This document shows positions 44,274-52,600 of a stretch of DNA of 64,000 bases, one piece after another (within the stretch, counting starts at the first letter, position 1; the number at the start of each line of letters is the position of its first letter). The notes under the pieces are model-generated. The model was not told the origin of the DNA, did no database searches, and was given only the letters and a program-made list of their open reading frames with translations. This DNA comes from CAWATZ01 sp963784995 (GTDB taxonomy: Bacteria > Planctomycetota > Planctomycetia > Gemmatales > Gemmataceae): the NCBI GenBank assembly GCA_963784995.1, contig CAWATZ010000023.1, positions 43,146 through 107,145 of the forward strand. The letters are read 5' to 3'. The position numbers and the translations under genes were made by a program.

Positions 44274-45688
44274 TCACCAGGGCGCCTCCCGGAAGTCCTT
44301 CAGATACTTGCCCCAGACGTTGTCGCAGCCGCGGACGCCGGTGAAGATCGGATCGCAAACCCGGGCCGCAGCGTCGATCACGTCCAGCGGCAGCCGGAAG
44401 CCGGCCGCCTCCATCTGCTCGGCCTGCGGGCGCGGCGCCTCGTTGGAGATCCAGCCGGTATCGACGCTGTTGACGTAAATGCCGTTGGCCGCATGGTCCT
44501 CCGCCAGCGTCCGCGTCAGCATGTTCAGGGCCGCCTTGGCCATGTTCGTGTGCGGATGCTTGCCGCTCTTGCCGGCCCGGAAGTTGCCCTCGACGGCGGA
44601 GACGTTGACGACGTACCGCGCCGGGTGGGGACTGCGCCGCAGCAGCGGCGCCAGCCGGGTCAGCAGCAGGAACGGGGCGAAGCTGTTGACCGCCTGCACC
44701 TCCAGCAGTTCCACGGCCGAGACGTTTTCGCCCGTGCTGCTCCAGCTGTTGCTGATCCGCAGGTCCACTTGCTGGCCGTGTTCGTCCCGGGCCCCGGACG
44801 GAAACACGCTCTCGTCGTGCCGTTCGTCGCCCGGCAGCAGCGGCGCCTGGGTCAGCAAGGCCGGCCCCACGAGGTCGGCCGCGCCGGCGGCCACCAGCCC
44901 CGTGCCCTGCGGCGAGAAGCCGAGCAAGCCGGCCGGCGTCGGCGGGGAGGTCGTGGCCAATCTCGTCGAGCAGGTGCCGGTAATAGGCGGGCGGCCGACG
45001 CACCGTCTGGGCGGCGTTGTTGACAAGCACGTCCAGGTACGGCAATTCCTGATTCAGATGCGTCGTGAGCTGCTCCACGGCCGAGAGATGGCGAAGGTCG
45101 AGCGCGTGCAGGCTGAGCCGGTCGCGCCAGGACTCGAAATCCGGCTCGCGGGCATAGCGGCGCACGGCGTCGTGGACAAAGCGCGTCGTGCCCAGCACGC
45201 GGGCGCCGGCCCGCAGCAGCTTGAGCGACACCTGGAAGCCGATCTTGATCCGGGCACCGGTCACCAGGGCGATCCGTCCGGTAAGGTCCGCCGTGGCCTG
45301 CCGTTTGGCGTAACTCCGCTCCGCGCAGGGAGGACAGAGCGAGTCGTAGAAGAAATGCACCCGCGTAAACGGCCGATCACAAACGTAGCACGGACGCGGC
45401 TGGCTCAGTTCTCCGGCCAGGGTGGGCTTCGTCGGTCGTGGCGTCCGATGAGGGGCTGCGAATGCCGGTGCGGTCGAGCAAGTCGCGGTCGCGCTGACGG
45501 ACCTCCCGGCGGTCCTGCCCGCGAGCGGCATGGATCAAGCGGGAAGCCAGGCGGCGCACCTCCGCACAACGCGGATCGCCGGAGGTCAGCAGGGCCGGGC
45601 AGAAGGCGAGGGTTTGCAGCACCTTGAGCGCGGCCGCCAGCTCCTCCCCGGTCAGCGAGGGCATCGGTCGTAAGAGAGGATCGTTCAT
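44274..45688 (-). CDS. SDR-type oxidoreductase with N-terminal Cys4 motif (two frameshifts)
   Basis: About 470 residues. An N-terminal ~100 residues of unknown role is followed by a zinc-ribbon-like CYVCDRPFTR...CPPCAERSYAKR and an SDR domain: ALVTGARIKIGFQVSLKLLR, VNNAAQTVRRPPAYYR, VVNVSAVEGNF. The usual YxxxK reads THTNMAK-like (TNMAKAALNMLTRT), so the catalytic Tyr is replaced by Thr, which I think is normal for this unusual subfamily. Frames change near 45400 and 44950. ATG 45688 begins NDPLLRPMPSLTGEELAAAL. Confidence 0.75.
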
Positions 45689-45711
45689 CCGAGCATACCC
45701 CGCAACCCCGA

Positions 45712-46014
45712 GGAGAAAGAAGCGGGGCAGTCCGCCCGATGGCGGGACTGCCCCTTTGCTTGCGAGGGAGGTTGTCTACAACACGACCTGGGACACGGAA
45801 GGCTCTCGGACCCGCCGTTTTGCGAAATCGACCGGTTGCCGCGGGATTCCGATTGGCGGGATAGTTCCAGTCCGCGGCAACCGGTCGATTTCGCAAAACG
45901 GAAGCGGGGCTGAAACAGCCTTCCTTGTGACGCTTGGGTAGGTAAACGCTCGGGCGACGCATCATCGCCCTTGGTGCCACGCACCGGAGCTAGACCTGGC
46001 CCTCCATCGCTTGC
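45712..46014 (+). ncRNA. structured element VS-1 with variable 27-bp stem (copy 1)
   Basis: Layout: hairpin GGGGCAGTC...GACTGCCCC (45724-45754); TTTGCTTGCGAGGG (45755-45768); GGAAGGCT (45797-45804) pairing with AGCCTTCC (45917-45924); CCCG pairing with CGGG; a 30-bp perfect stem 45815-45844 with 45872-45901 whose last 27 bp are unique; a 27-nt loop with TTGGCGGGATAGTTCCAG; then hairpins GGGCGA/TCGCCC (45952-45970) and GGTGC/GCACC (45973-45985). The same order and spacing occur at 47163 and 49339. Whether it acts as RNA or as DNA is unknown; the name VS-1 is mine. Confidence 0.7.
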
Positions 46015-46093
46015 GATTGGTTATACGCCCCGCCCTGCCGATCCGCAAGTGCCTACCGACCATCAGCATCGTCAGTGCCATTGCTGCCGGTTC

Positions 46094-47134
46094 TCAACGC
46101 GGCGGAACGATGCCGATGGCATCGAGATCCTGAGCGTTGGCGAAGCGCCGCAGCCACTCCGCGAGCTGCTCGGGTTCCTGAGTTGCCTGGATTGCCTGCT
46201 CGACTTCCGGGGGCAATGCCCCGAAACGGAGTCGCAAAAGTTCCCCCAGCGTCCGCTTCCGATCCGCCAAAGTGGCTTCGCGTCGGCCTTCGTCGCGGTG
46301 GATGTCCGGCGCCATTCGTCGTGCCATTTGCACCTCCAATCGATCCTCGTTATGACGCAGAGCGGCATCGATGCGTTGATGCAGCAGCGGATGCTCACTC
46401 GTCTGGCGGGCATGATACACCAGGGACTCGACGTAATCCAATAGCTCCAGCCGCCGCCCCGTCTCGGCGGTCAGTTCCTCCACCTTGCTCACCGTCCTCT
46501 CCAGCCGCTGGGCGAACGCACCCCGGCTGAGCTTGCGGGCCTTCAGCAGCGCCAGCACCTGCCCGAGGAAGCCGCCCCTGGTTTCCAGCTCTTCCTCGGT
46601 CCGGTCGGGCAGGCTGAGGAACAGCGGCTGGTACATCGGCGTCAGCTCACGGAACTCCTCAGCGTCCTCCATCAGATCCAGCAGCGTACCGAACTCCTCC
46701 CAGGAGTACGACCCGGTGTGCAGCACCACCGGCAGGACTGGTTGCAGCTTGACGCTGGCAAGTGAGCTGTATTTCTGCTCGTGCCGCCGAACCTGGTGTT
46801 TCCAGATCTGCACCAGGTACTCCAGCACACGCAGCGGCATCAGTCGATCCGGCTGCATTTGCAGCTCGATGAGGATGCTCAACGTCAGCCGCTTCTTGCG
46901 TTTGCCGGCCGACAGCAAGGGCAGGGTCAGCACCAGGTCGGAGCTGACGTGGCGATACTCCGAGGTGACGTAGGTGGTCGGATCGACCTGCAGGCCGCGG
47001 AAGTCCAGACGCGGCAGCATGCGGGCCTGCACCAGCGTCAGCAGCTCGCGGACGTTGGAGGCATTGGTCAGCGTCAGCTTCAGGCCGTTCTCGGCGAACT
47101 GCCTGCCGATGGCGCGCACTCGTTCCTCGCTCAT
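46094..47134 (-). CDS. Rpn family recombination-promoting nuclease / putative transposase
   Basis: A 346-residue protein of the YhgA-like/Rpn PDDEXK group. The core shows SSDLVLTLPLL, then ILIELQMQPDRLMPLRVLEY (E-x-Q of the nuclease site) and YLVQIWKHQ. The C-terminal ~60 residues (LADRKRTLGELLRLRFGALP) match the DUF4351-type tail of the family. Known Rpn proteins are Mg-dependent DNA nucleases that promote RecA-independent recombination; some act in phage defence. ATG 47134 follows GGAGAG. It lies between structured elements VS-1 and VS-2. Confidence 0.82.
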   Translation of the reverse strand: MSEERVRAIGRQFAENGLKLTLTNASNVRELLTLVQARMLPRLDFRGLQVDPTTYVTSEYRHVSSDLVLTLPLLSAGKRKKRLTLSILIELQMQPDRLMPLRVLEYLVQIWKHQVRRHEQKYSSLASVKLQPVLPVVLHTGSYSWEEFGTLLDLMEDAEEFRELTPMYQPLFLSLPDRTEEELETRGGFLGQVLALLKARKLSRGAFAQRLERTVSKVEELTAETGRRLELLDYVESLVYHARQTSEHPLLHQRIDAALRHNEDRLEVQMARRMAPDIHRDEGRREATLADRKRTLGELLRLRFGALPPEVEQAIQATQEPEQLAEWLRRFANAQDLDAIGIVPPR

Positions 47135-47162
47135 CGCGGCTCTCCGTGGGGTCACGAACGGG

Positions 47163-47480
47163 AGATGGAAGCGGGGCAGTCCGCCCGTTGGCGGGACTGC
47201 CCCTTTGCTTGCGCCGGAGGACGTCTACGACACGACCTGGGACTCGGAAGGCTCTCGGACCCGCCGGTCGATCTCGACACTGCTGTCGGTCGGTTTCACG
47301 ACTGGCGGGGTTGCCCCAGGCCGACCGACAGCAGTGTCGAGTTCGACCGGAAGCGGGGCTGAAACAGCCTTCCCTGGGACGGATGCACAGCGAAACGCTC
47401 GGGCGGCGCAACGCCGCCCTGGTGCAAAGCACCGAGCTAGACCTGGCCCTCCGGCTCTCGTCCTGAGAGGCAAGCAAGGG
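47163..47480 (+). ncRNA. structured element VS-2 with variable 27-bp stem (copy 2)
   Basis: Same order as copy 1: hairpin 47173-47203; GGAAGGCT (47246) with AGCCTTCC (47366); 30-bp stem 47264-47293 with 47321-47350, one T-T mismatch; 27-nt loop with CTGGCGGGGTTGCCCCAG; hairpins GGGCGGC/GCCGCCC and GGTGC/GCACC. The closing stem changes in both strands (GCCGGAGG with CCTCCGGC) relative to copy 3, a compensatory change. The variable stem shares nothing with the other copies. Confidence 0.7.
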
Positions 47481-47718
47481 ACGTTGTACGAACTGCTTGA
47501 CTCGCAGGCAATCGGGCAGCAGGATCGATTCCTGGTCAGTCTTAACAGATGCTTAGGCCTGCCCAGAGGTCTTTCGGCGCAGCGCGAACCCTGACTCTCC
47601 TCCTGATGTCCTCCTGTCGTGGTACATTGGCTTTCCCTGGCCTATGCCCAGACGATTACAACCCGGCAGTGGCAATGGAAGAACCGTTTCAATCCTGAAA
47701 ACGGTGACGTGAAAAGCT

Positions 47719-49251
47719 ATGATTCGCGATCCTCGCTTGACTCGACTCGATGCCACCCGCCTGCGGATTGACAACGAACACGGTATCGAAGCCGTCCTGT
47801 TTGCGAATGAACAGGTTCCCGTGGAAGGGTCAGCGGTCACCGAATTGCTTGAATTGCTCGACCTTCAACAGACCGTCGAGCAAGTTGCCAGAGCGGCCCC
47901 TGATAGTTTCGATGAACCGCCCGCGATCAAACAGGTGGCCGTCACCCCCGATTTCCACAAGGCACGCGGCATCCCTGTCGGGACCGTCCTGGCGACGCAG
48001 GGGTTTGTCGTTCCTCAGGCGATTGGCAATGACATCAATTGTGGCATGCGCCTGCACGTGACGTCTCTCCAGGCCGACCAGCTCACCGGCAAGTTGGACG
48101 AGCTGGAAACAGCTTGCCGCCACGTCTATTTTGAAGGCGGCCGCAACATTCCCATGTCGCGCACCCAGCGCGAGGCCTTGTTCAAGAACGGCTTGACCGG
48201 GCTCCTGGAAGCGACGCCCCGAACCCAGACCGAAGGGCTGTGGTCGCTTTTCCATGAGCTGAACGTTGGCCGGGAACTGGACCGGATCGAACAGCGCGGC
48301 AGTTTGAAGGCTGAGCGCGTCTTCGGCCTGAATGACTTCATGGGCCCGGCGGATCGTCTCAGCCGCGATAGCCAGATCGGCAGCATCGGCGGTGGCAACC
48401 ACTTCGTCGAAATTCAAAGGGTCGAGACAATCCTCGACGGCGGCGTCGCTCACGCATGGGGCCTGAAGCCCGGCGGAGTCACCGTGATGGTCCACACCGG
48501 CTCGGTGTCCATTGGTCATCTCTGTGGCGGCTACTACCGCGACGTGGTGCGCCAAATCCACCCGGCCCGGCTGAAGCATCCCGCCAACGGCATCTTCATC
48601 CTGCCGCAAGGCGAGGCTCATCGTGACCAGGCCGCCCTTTTTTGGGACGCCTTGCACAATGCCGCTAACTTTGCTTTTGCCAATCGCCTGTTTTTGGCCC
48701 TCATGGCACTGGCGAGCCTGCGGAAGGTCGCTGGGGAAGTGGCGTTCCCGTTGCTGTACGATGCCCCGCACAATCTCCTCTGGAAGGAGCAGCGCGACGG
48801 CGAAGAGGTCATTGTCCATCGCAAAGGCGCCTGCCCAGCCCGCGGGTTCGACGCGATGGCAAATACTCCCTTCGCGTACTACGGTGAACCGGTCCTGGTC
48901 CCCGGGTCGATGGGGGCGAGCAGTTACGTACTCGTCGGTCAGGGTCACTCAGGGTCGTTGTCGAGCGCCAGCCACGGCGCCGGCCGCAGCCTTTCCCGGG
49001 GTGACGCTCTCCGGGGCCACGTGGACGAATTCCGCAAGTTCCTGGCGTCGTTCCGCGTGGTCACGCCCGTGGACCTGCGCCGCCAGGACGTGCGCCTGCG
49101 GAAGGACATCGTCGCCAAGAAACTGGAGGAGATCAAGCAGGAAGCTCCTTATGCGTACAAGGGCATTGGCCCCATCATCGAGACACTCTCCGAGGCCGGG
49201 ATTGCCCGACCTGTGGCGGAAGTGAAGCCGCTCATGACGATCAAGGGCTAG
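47719..49251 (+). CDS. rtcB: RNA ligase RtcB family protein
   Basis: A 510-residue member of the RtcB family, which joins 2',3'-cyclic phosphate (or 3'-phosphate) and 5'-OH RNA ends using GTP and Mn2+. Motifs: VTPDFHKARGIPVGTVLATQ, AIGNDINCGMRLHV (metal ligands Asp/Cys), SIGGGNHFVEIQ (Asn/His), VHTGSVSIGH, PGSMGASSYVLVGQ and SSASHGAGRSLSR, whose His is the guanylylated residue. It is a little longer than usual. The ATG at 47719 has only a weak ribosome binding site. It is flanked by structured elements VS-2 and VS-3; no archease or rtcA is adjacent. Confidence 0.92.
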   Translation: MIRDPRLTRLDATRLRIDNEHGIEAVLFANEQVPVEGSAVTELLELLDLQQTVEQVARAAPDSFDEPPAIKQVAVTPDFHKARGIPVGTVLATQGFVVPQAIGNDINCGMRLHVTSLQADQLTGKLDELETACRHVYFEGGRNIPMSRTQREALFKNGLTGLLEATPRTQTEGLWSLFHELNVGRELDRIEQRGSLKAERVFGLNDFMGPADRLSRDSQIGSIGGGNHFVEIQRVETILDGGVAHAWGLKPGGVTVMVHTGSVSIGHLCGGYYRDVVRQIHPARLKHPANGIFILPQGEAHRDQAALFWDALHNAANFAFANRLFLALMALASLRKVAGEVAFPLLYDAPHNLLWKEQRDGEEVIVHRKGACPARGFDAMANTPFAYYGEPVLVPGSMGASSYVLVGQGHSGSLSSASHGAGRSLSRGDALRGHVDEFRKFLASFRVVTPVDLRRQDVRLRKDIVAKKLEEIKQEAPYAYKGIGPIIETLSEAGIARPVAEVKPLMTIKG

Positions 49252-49338
49252 CTCGGAGGAGGGATCAAGCAGGAAGTTCCATATGCGTAACCAGGATTCC
49301 CCAAGAAGAGGATCCGAGCAGACCACGCAAGACCAAAG

Positions 49339-49645
49339 GAGAAAGAAGTGGGGCAGCCCGCCCGTTGGCTCGGCTGCCCCTTTGCTTGCGAGGGAGGGTG
49401 TCTACCACACGACCTGGGACACGGAAGGCTCTCGGACCCGCCGGGAGGTCACCTCATCGGTGAGACGTGGGACCACGGTTGGCGGGGTTGTTCCAGTCCA
49501 CGTCTCACCGATGAGGTGACCTCCCGGTAGCGGGGCTGAAACAGCCTTCCCTGGGATGGAGGAGCGGCGAAACGCTCGGGCGACGCATCATCGCCCTTGG
49601 TGCAAGGCACCGGAGCTAGACCTGGCCCTCCATCGCAAGCAAACG
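49339..49645 (+). ncRNA. structured element VS-3 with variable 27-bp stem (copy 3)
   Basis: Hairpin 49350-49380, where T:A pairs of copies 1-2 become C:G (GGGGCAGCC with GGCTGCCCC); closing arm TTTGCTTGCGAGGG (49381) pairs with CCCTCcaTCGCAAGCAAA near its 3' end; GGAAGGCT (49423) with AGCCTTCC (49543); perfect 30-bp stem 49441-49470 with 49498-49527; 27-nt loop with TTGGCGGGGTTGTTCCAG; downstream hairpins as in copy 1. A stop codon in the stem argues against it being coding. Confidence 0.7.
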
Positions 49646-49709
49646 TCGTTGTACGATCACCCTGCCGGGAAGACAAGCCGGCAGCGGAGCGCGAAACGAG
49701 CAGTCGGCA

Positions 49710-49970
49710 TCAGGGTGAAAGCGTTCCCTGGACCAGCCAGCACAGACCCACCAGGATCAGCCCGCCGACGCCAAGGAGGACGATACTCACCAGCGGCCAG
49801 AGGTCCATTGCCGGACGGGCGTCCTCGGATTTGCTGCCCAGGGCCTTCAAACAGGCATGGCAATGGTTGACGCCATCGACGCGGGTGCAGCAGCTGCCGC
49901 AGATCACCCGCTTGCAGCGCATGCACACGCCGACGCCGGGACGGTCCGGGTGATAGTAACAGGCCGCCAT
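49710..49970 (-). CDS. small B-box zinc-finger membrane protein
   Basis: 86 residues. A B-box-like zinc motif (CYYHPDRPGVGVCMRCKRVI, CGSCCTRVDGVNHCHACLKA) with six to eight Cys/His ligands precedes a C-terminal membrane helix (LVSIVLLGVGGLILVGLCWL). Such small proteins often sit beside rhomboid or secretion genes; here the partner is unknown. ATG 49970 has a strong GGGGGAGG just upstream and is preferred over the longer frame. Confidence 0.78.
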   Translation of the reverse strand: MAACYYHPDRPGVGVCMRCKRVICGSCCTRVDGVNHCHACLKALGSKSEDARPAMDLWPLVSIVLLGVGGLILVGLCWLVQGTLSP

Positions 49971-50074
49971 TTCCTCCCCCTCCCAGAAACGGTTGCAATC
50001 CATCCGCCCAGCCGGGACAATCCAGTTCGTCACGGGTCATTGGGGACCGAGGACGAACGGGAGATGGTTGCAGT

Positions 50075-50548
50075 ATGCCCATCCGCTTTCGCTGTTACTT
50101 TTGTATGCAACTGCTGGCCATTGCGCACCGCAAGGCCGGAACGGTGATTACCTGCCCGAAGTGCCAGGGTCAGGTCTGGGTGCCCGATCCGAACAAGCCG
50201 GAGGAGACGCAGCCGCCTGACGATTACGGCGAGATCGACGTGGAACTGATTGAAGATCAGCCAGCGGGGCCCCGCGTCTTGCTGCACCTGACGCCGACGC
50301 GGATCCGCTTGCTGCTGGTGGTCCTGGTAGTGATTCTGATGCTGCTTTTCGGCGTCGGTGTCTGGGTCGGGCGTCCTGGCGAACGTGACGTCCCGAAATT
50401 GATTCATCGTTTCGCGTGCTGGTCCGCGCGAAACGATGAATCAGGTTTCCACAGCGTGACGGTCGCATCGCCGTACTGCGGGAACGTCCAGCGCCTGACC
50501 TCGCGAAACACCTTTTGCTCCTGCATCCACTCCGGGACGCGTTTGTAG
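50075..50548 (+). CDS. zinc-ribbon membrane protein with repeat-derived C-terminus
   Basis: 157 residues: an N-terminal zinc ribbon (FRCYFCMQLLAIAHRKAGTV, ITCPKCQGQVWVP; four Cys as CxxC pairs), an acidic linker, one membrane helix (IRLLLVVLVVILMLLFGVGV). The tail (PKLIHRFACWSARNDESG) is encoded by the hairpin at 50400 and then overlaps the convergent gene for 145 nt. The natural end was probably near 50400 before the hairpin arrived (inference). Confidence 0.65.
   Translation: MPIRFRCYFCMQLLAIAHRKAGTVITCPKCQGQVWVPDPNKPEETQPPDDYGEIDVELIEDQPAGPRVLLHLTPTRIRLLLVVLVVILMLLFGVGVWVGRPGERDVPKLIHRFACWSARNDESGFHSVTVASPYCGNVQRLTSRNTFCSCIHSGTRL
50400..50443. repeat. 17-bp-stem hairpin inside two convergent gene ends
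   Basis: TGATTCATCGTTTCGCG (50400-50416) pairs with CGCGAAACGATGAATCA (50427-50443). The left arm holds the stop codon of the minus-strand gene; the plus-strand gene reads through both arms. It could serve as a bidirectional terminator. Confidence 0.75.
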
Positions 50549-52356
50549 CCGGGGAACAGGTCGCACTCCGCGAACGGCGATCCCGGCGGCAGATCAATGA
50601 ATACCAGGGCATCGCAGCGAGTGGTCTGCAACCAGCGCTCAAACACGGGCCGATTACCGTCCGGATCGGGGCCGAAGCCGCGCAGGTCCGTCTCCAGCCG
50701 GCCCTGAACGCCGGCCCGCTGCAGGAAGGTCCAGGCCGACAGGAACTTGAGCGGCACGTTGCTGAGCATCACCACCTGCCGGCTGCCGTCCAGCTGCGGC
50801 AGCACGGGCCGGAACAGATCCAGGACGAAGAGATCGGTTTTTCTCGGCCCTCCTTCGGGCGACCGTCCCGGCTGGGCCAGGGCCAGGGCCTGGGCCCCGA
50901 CCAGCAGGGCTACCAGGGCCACGGTCACTCCCAGCTTTCGGGCCGGCCAGTCGGCGATCCAGCGCAGCTGAAGCAGCTGGGCCACGCCGACCCCGGCCAG
51001 GACCCACAGCACGGCGATCCAGGAATGGAGGAAGCGGCTGCGCAAGGTCGGGTGCGACATGGTCATGGCGCCGGCAATCAGCAGCACGCCGAAGATCAGG
51101 GCCGAACCGGGACGCAGCCGGGAGACGCTCAGCAGGGCCGCCAGCGCCAGCCCGGCCACCAGGAACGCCAGCCAGGAGACGGCGTGGTAGTGGTCGGCCA
51201 GGCAGTCCCAGTAATAGGGCAGGCCCCCGAGCAGGCCATGCACTTCACCGCCGACGCCGTGGCTGCGCGTCAGGTAGGCCAGGCAGTTGCCCAGGCGCTG
51301 CGGCCACAGGAACCAGACGATCACCGGCCAGACGTGCCAATACACCAGCTGCTTGCCGGGGACCGGCAGCTGGGCCGTCAGCGCTCGACCCTGGTTCCAC
51401 CACCACGGCCACAGACGCAGGAACACCACCCAGACGATGACGCTGAGGGTGTTGTGCGGTGAGCGCAGCGAAATCTCCCGCCCGAAAAGGTGGATGGTCC
51501 CGCTGGTATACAGGGGCAGCGTGAGGACAAGGACCAGCACCGCGAGCACCCACGTCAGCGGGTGGCGGAGCTGGGCCTTCAGCCAGGCGCGGACGTCCCA
51601 GCCGTGCAGGGCCAGCAGCAATCGGCTGGCCAGGTCGGGAAAGTGCGGCGCCGCGCTGACGGCGATCAGGGGCAGCAGGACCAGCAGCCAGTAGTTGTAC
51701 TTGTCGAAGAACAGCAGCGTCATTGTCAGGCCCAGGCCGGCGGCCGAGGCCGGGGATTTCTCCTGACGGACGCGCAGGAAGAAGTAGAGGACGCCCAGCG
51801 ACAGGCAGGCGCCCAGGCTTTCCAGCATGATGTCGGTGGCGAAGGCCCGAAAGGCGGGGCTGGCCAGCACAAAGAGGGCTGCGACGAAGCCCGCCAGGTT
51901 GCCGTTCTGGGAGGCCGGGCACGCTCGACGGGCCGACAGGAAAGCGAAGACGGCGGAGCCGACCCAGCACGCCAGGCTCGGCAGGATCGCCAGCTGCTCG
52001 TGGAGCCCGCCAATCGCCAGGACGATGCCGAGCAGCAGCGGATGCAGCGGCCCCCAGATGCGGGCCCCGTGCAGGTCCTTGAGCAGATGCGGCAGGTCCA
52101 GCGTGCGGATGTCGATGGCCAGGCTGATGCCGAACCAGAGATGAGCGTTGCGATCGTGCAGTGACGAGTACCACAGTCCGTCCGCCGAGTTCAGGAACAA
52201 CCGGTACAACCAGACCGCCAGCACCAGGCCGATCAGGGCGACGAGCAGCGGCGGCAGCTGGACCGCGACAAAGGAGGTTTGCTTCCTGCGCCGGAGGGGG
52301 CGACGCAGCTCTTGGGGGCGCAGCGCGACTGTGGGTAACGGCCTGGCAGCAACCAC
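50404..52356 (-). CDS. polytopic membrane protein, glycosyltransferase family 39-like
   Basis: A 650-residue protein with about 11-12 membrane helices (LVALIGLVLAVWLYRLFL, LLVLLPLIAVSAAP and others) and a large periplasmic C-terminal domain of ~150 residues. The first loop carries DGLWYSSLHDRNAHLWFG where GT-C enzymes such as ArnT/PMT keep acidic residues (here D and D/H). It probably transfers sugar from a lipid-linked donor, but donor and acceptor are unknown. The last ten residues (SFRADQHAKR) are encoded by the hairpin at 50400. Confidence 0.7.
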   Translation of the reverse strand: MVAARPLPTVALRPQELRRPLRRRKQTSFVAVQLPPLLVALIGLVLAVWLYRLFLNSADGLWYSSLHDRNAHLWFGISLAIDIRTLDLPHLLKDLHGARIWGPLHPLLLGIVLAIGGLHEQLAILPSLACWVGSAVFAFLSARRACPASQNGNLAGFVAALFVLASPAFRAFATDIMLESLGACLSLGVLYFFLRVRQEKSPASAAGLGLTMTLLFFDKYNYWLLVLLPLIAVSAAPHFPDLASRLLLALHGWDVRAWLKAQLRHPLTWVLAVLVLVLTLPLYTSGTIHLFGREISLRSPHNTLSVIVWVVFLRLWPWWWNQGRALTAQLPVPGKQLVYWHVWPVIVWFLWPQRLGNCLAYLTRSHGVGGEVHGLLGGLPYYWDCLADHYHAVSWLAFLVAGLALAALLSVSRLRPGSALIFGVLLIAGAMTMSHPTLRSRFLHSWIAVLWVLAGVGVAQLLQLRWIADWPARKLGVTVALVALLVGAQALALAQPGRSPEGGPRKTDLFVLDLFRPVLPQLDGSRQVVMLSNVPLKFLSAWTFLQRAGVQGRLETDLRGFGPDPDGNRPVFERWLQTTRCDALVFIDLPPGSPFAECDLFPGYKRVPEWMQEQKVFREVRRWTFPQYGDATVTLWKPDSSFRADQHAKR

Positions 52357-52493
52357 GGCGGCATCCTTTCCTCGTCCGGCGAACGGATTGGTACGCGGCC
52401 GTTCGTGGGCGAACGGCGGGAGGGGGCTATAAGGTTGGGTGGGAGTGCGGTCAAGAGGAAAGGAGGGGATGGGTTTCTGCGAGTGCTTTGAGG

Positions 52494-52593
52494 AAGGAAG
52501 CGCAAGGCGAGCCGGGAGCGTCAGCTCCCGGATTCGTCCGATTCGTCGGAGAATCCGGGAGCTGACGCTCCCGGCTCGCCTTGCGCTTCCTTC
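52494..52593. repeat. 42-bp-stem hairpin (GGCGAGC family)
   Basis: Arms 52494-52535 and 52552-52593 are perfect reverse complements (outer GAAGGAAGCGCAAGGCGAGC, inner GGGAGCGTCAGCTCCCGGA). The inner part is itself palindromic. It ends 8 nt before the DUF1573 gene stop, in a spacer behind the start of the GT39-like gene. Confidence 0.85.
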
Positions 52594-52600
52594 GATTAGA

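Noticed and set aside
45624..47594. Proteins of 105 and 206 residues reading through the variable-stem elements
   Set aside because: The frame is broken by a stop in the third copy, changes are compensatory in stems, and no family is recognisable.
45712..49645. Variable-stem elements as a retron msr-msd
   Set aside because: The variable stem recalls msd, but no reverse transcriptase is present in the window, there are three copies in 4 kb, and the flanking a1/a2-type pairing with a branching G could not be identified.
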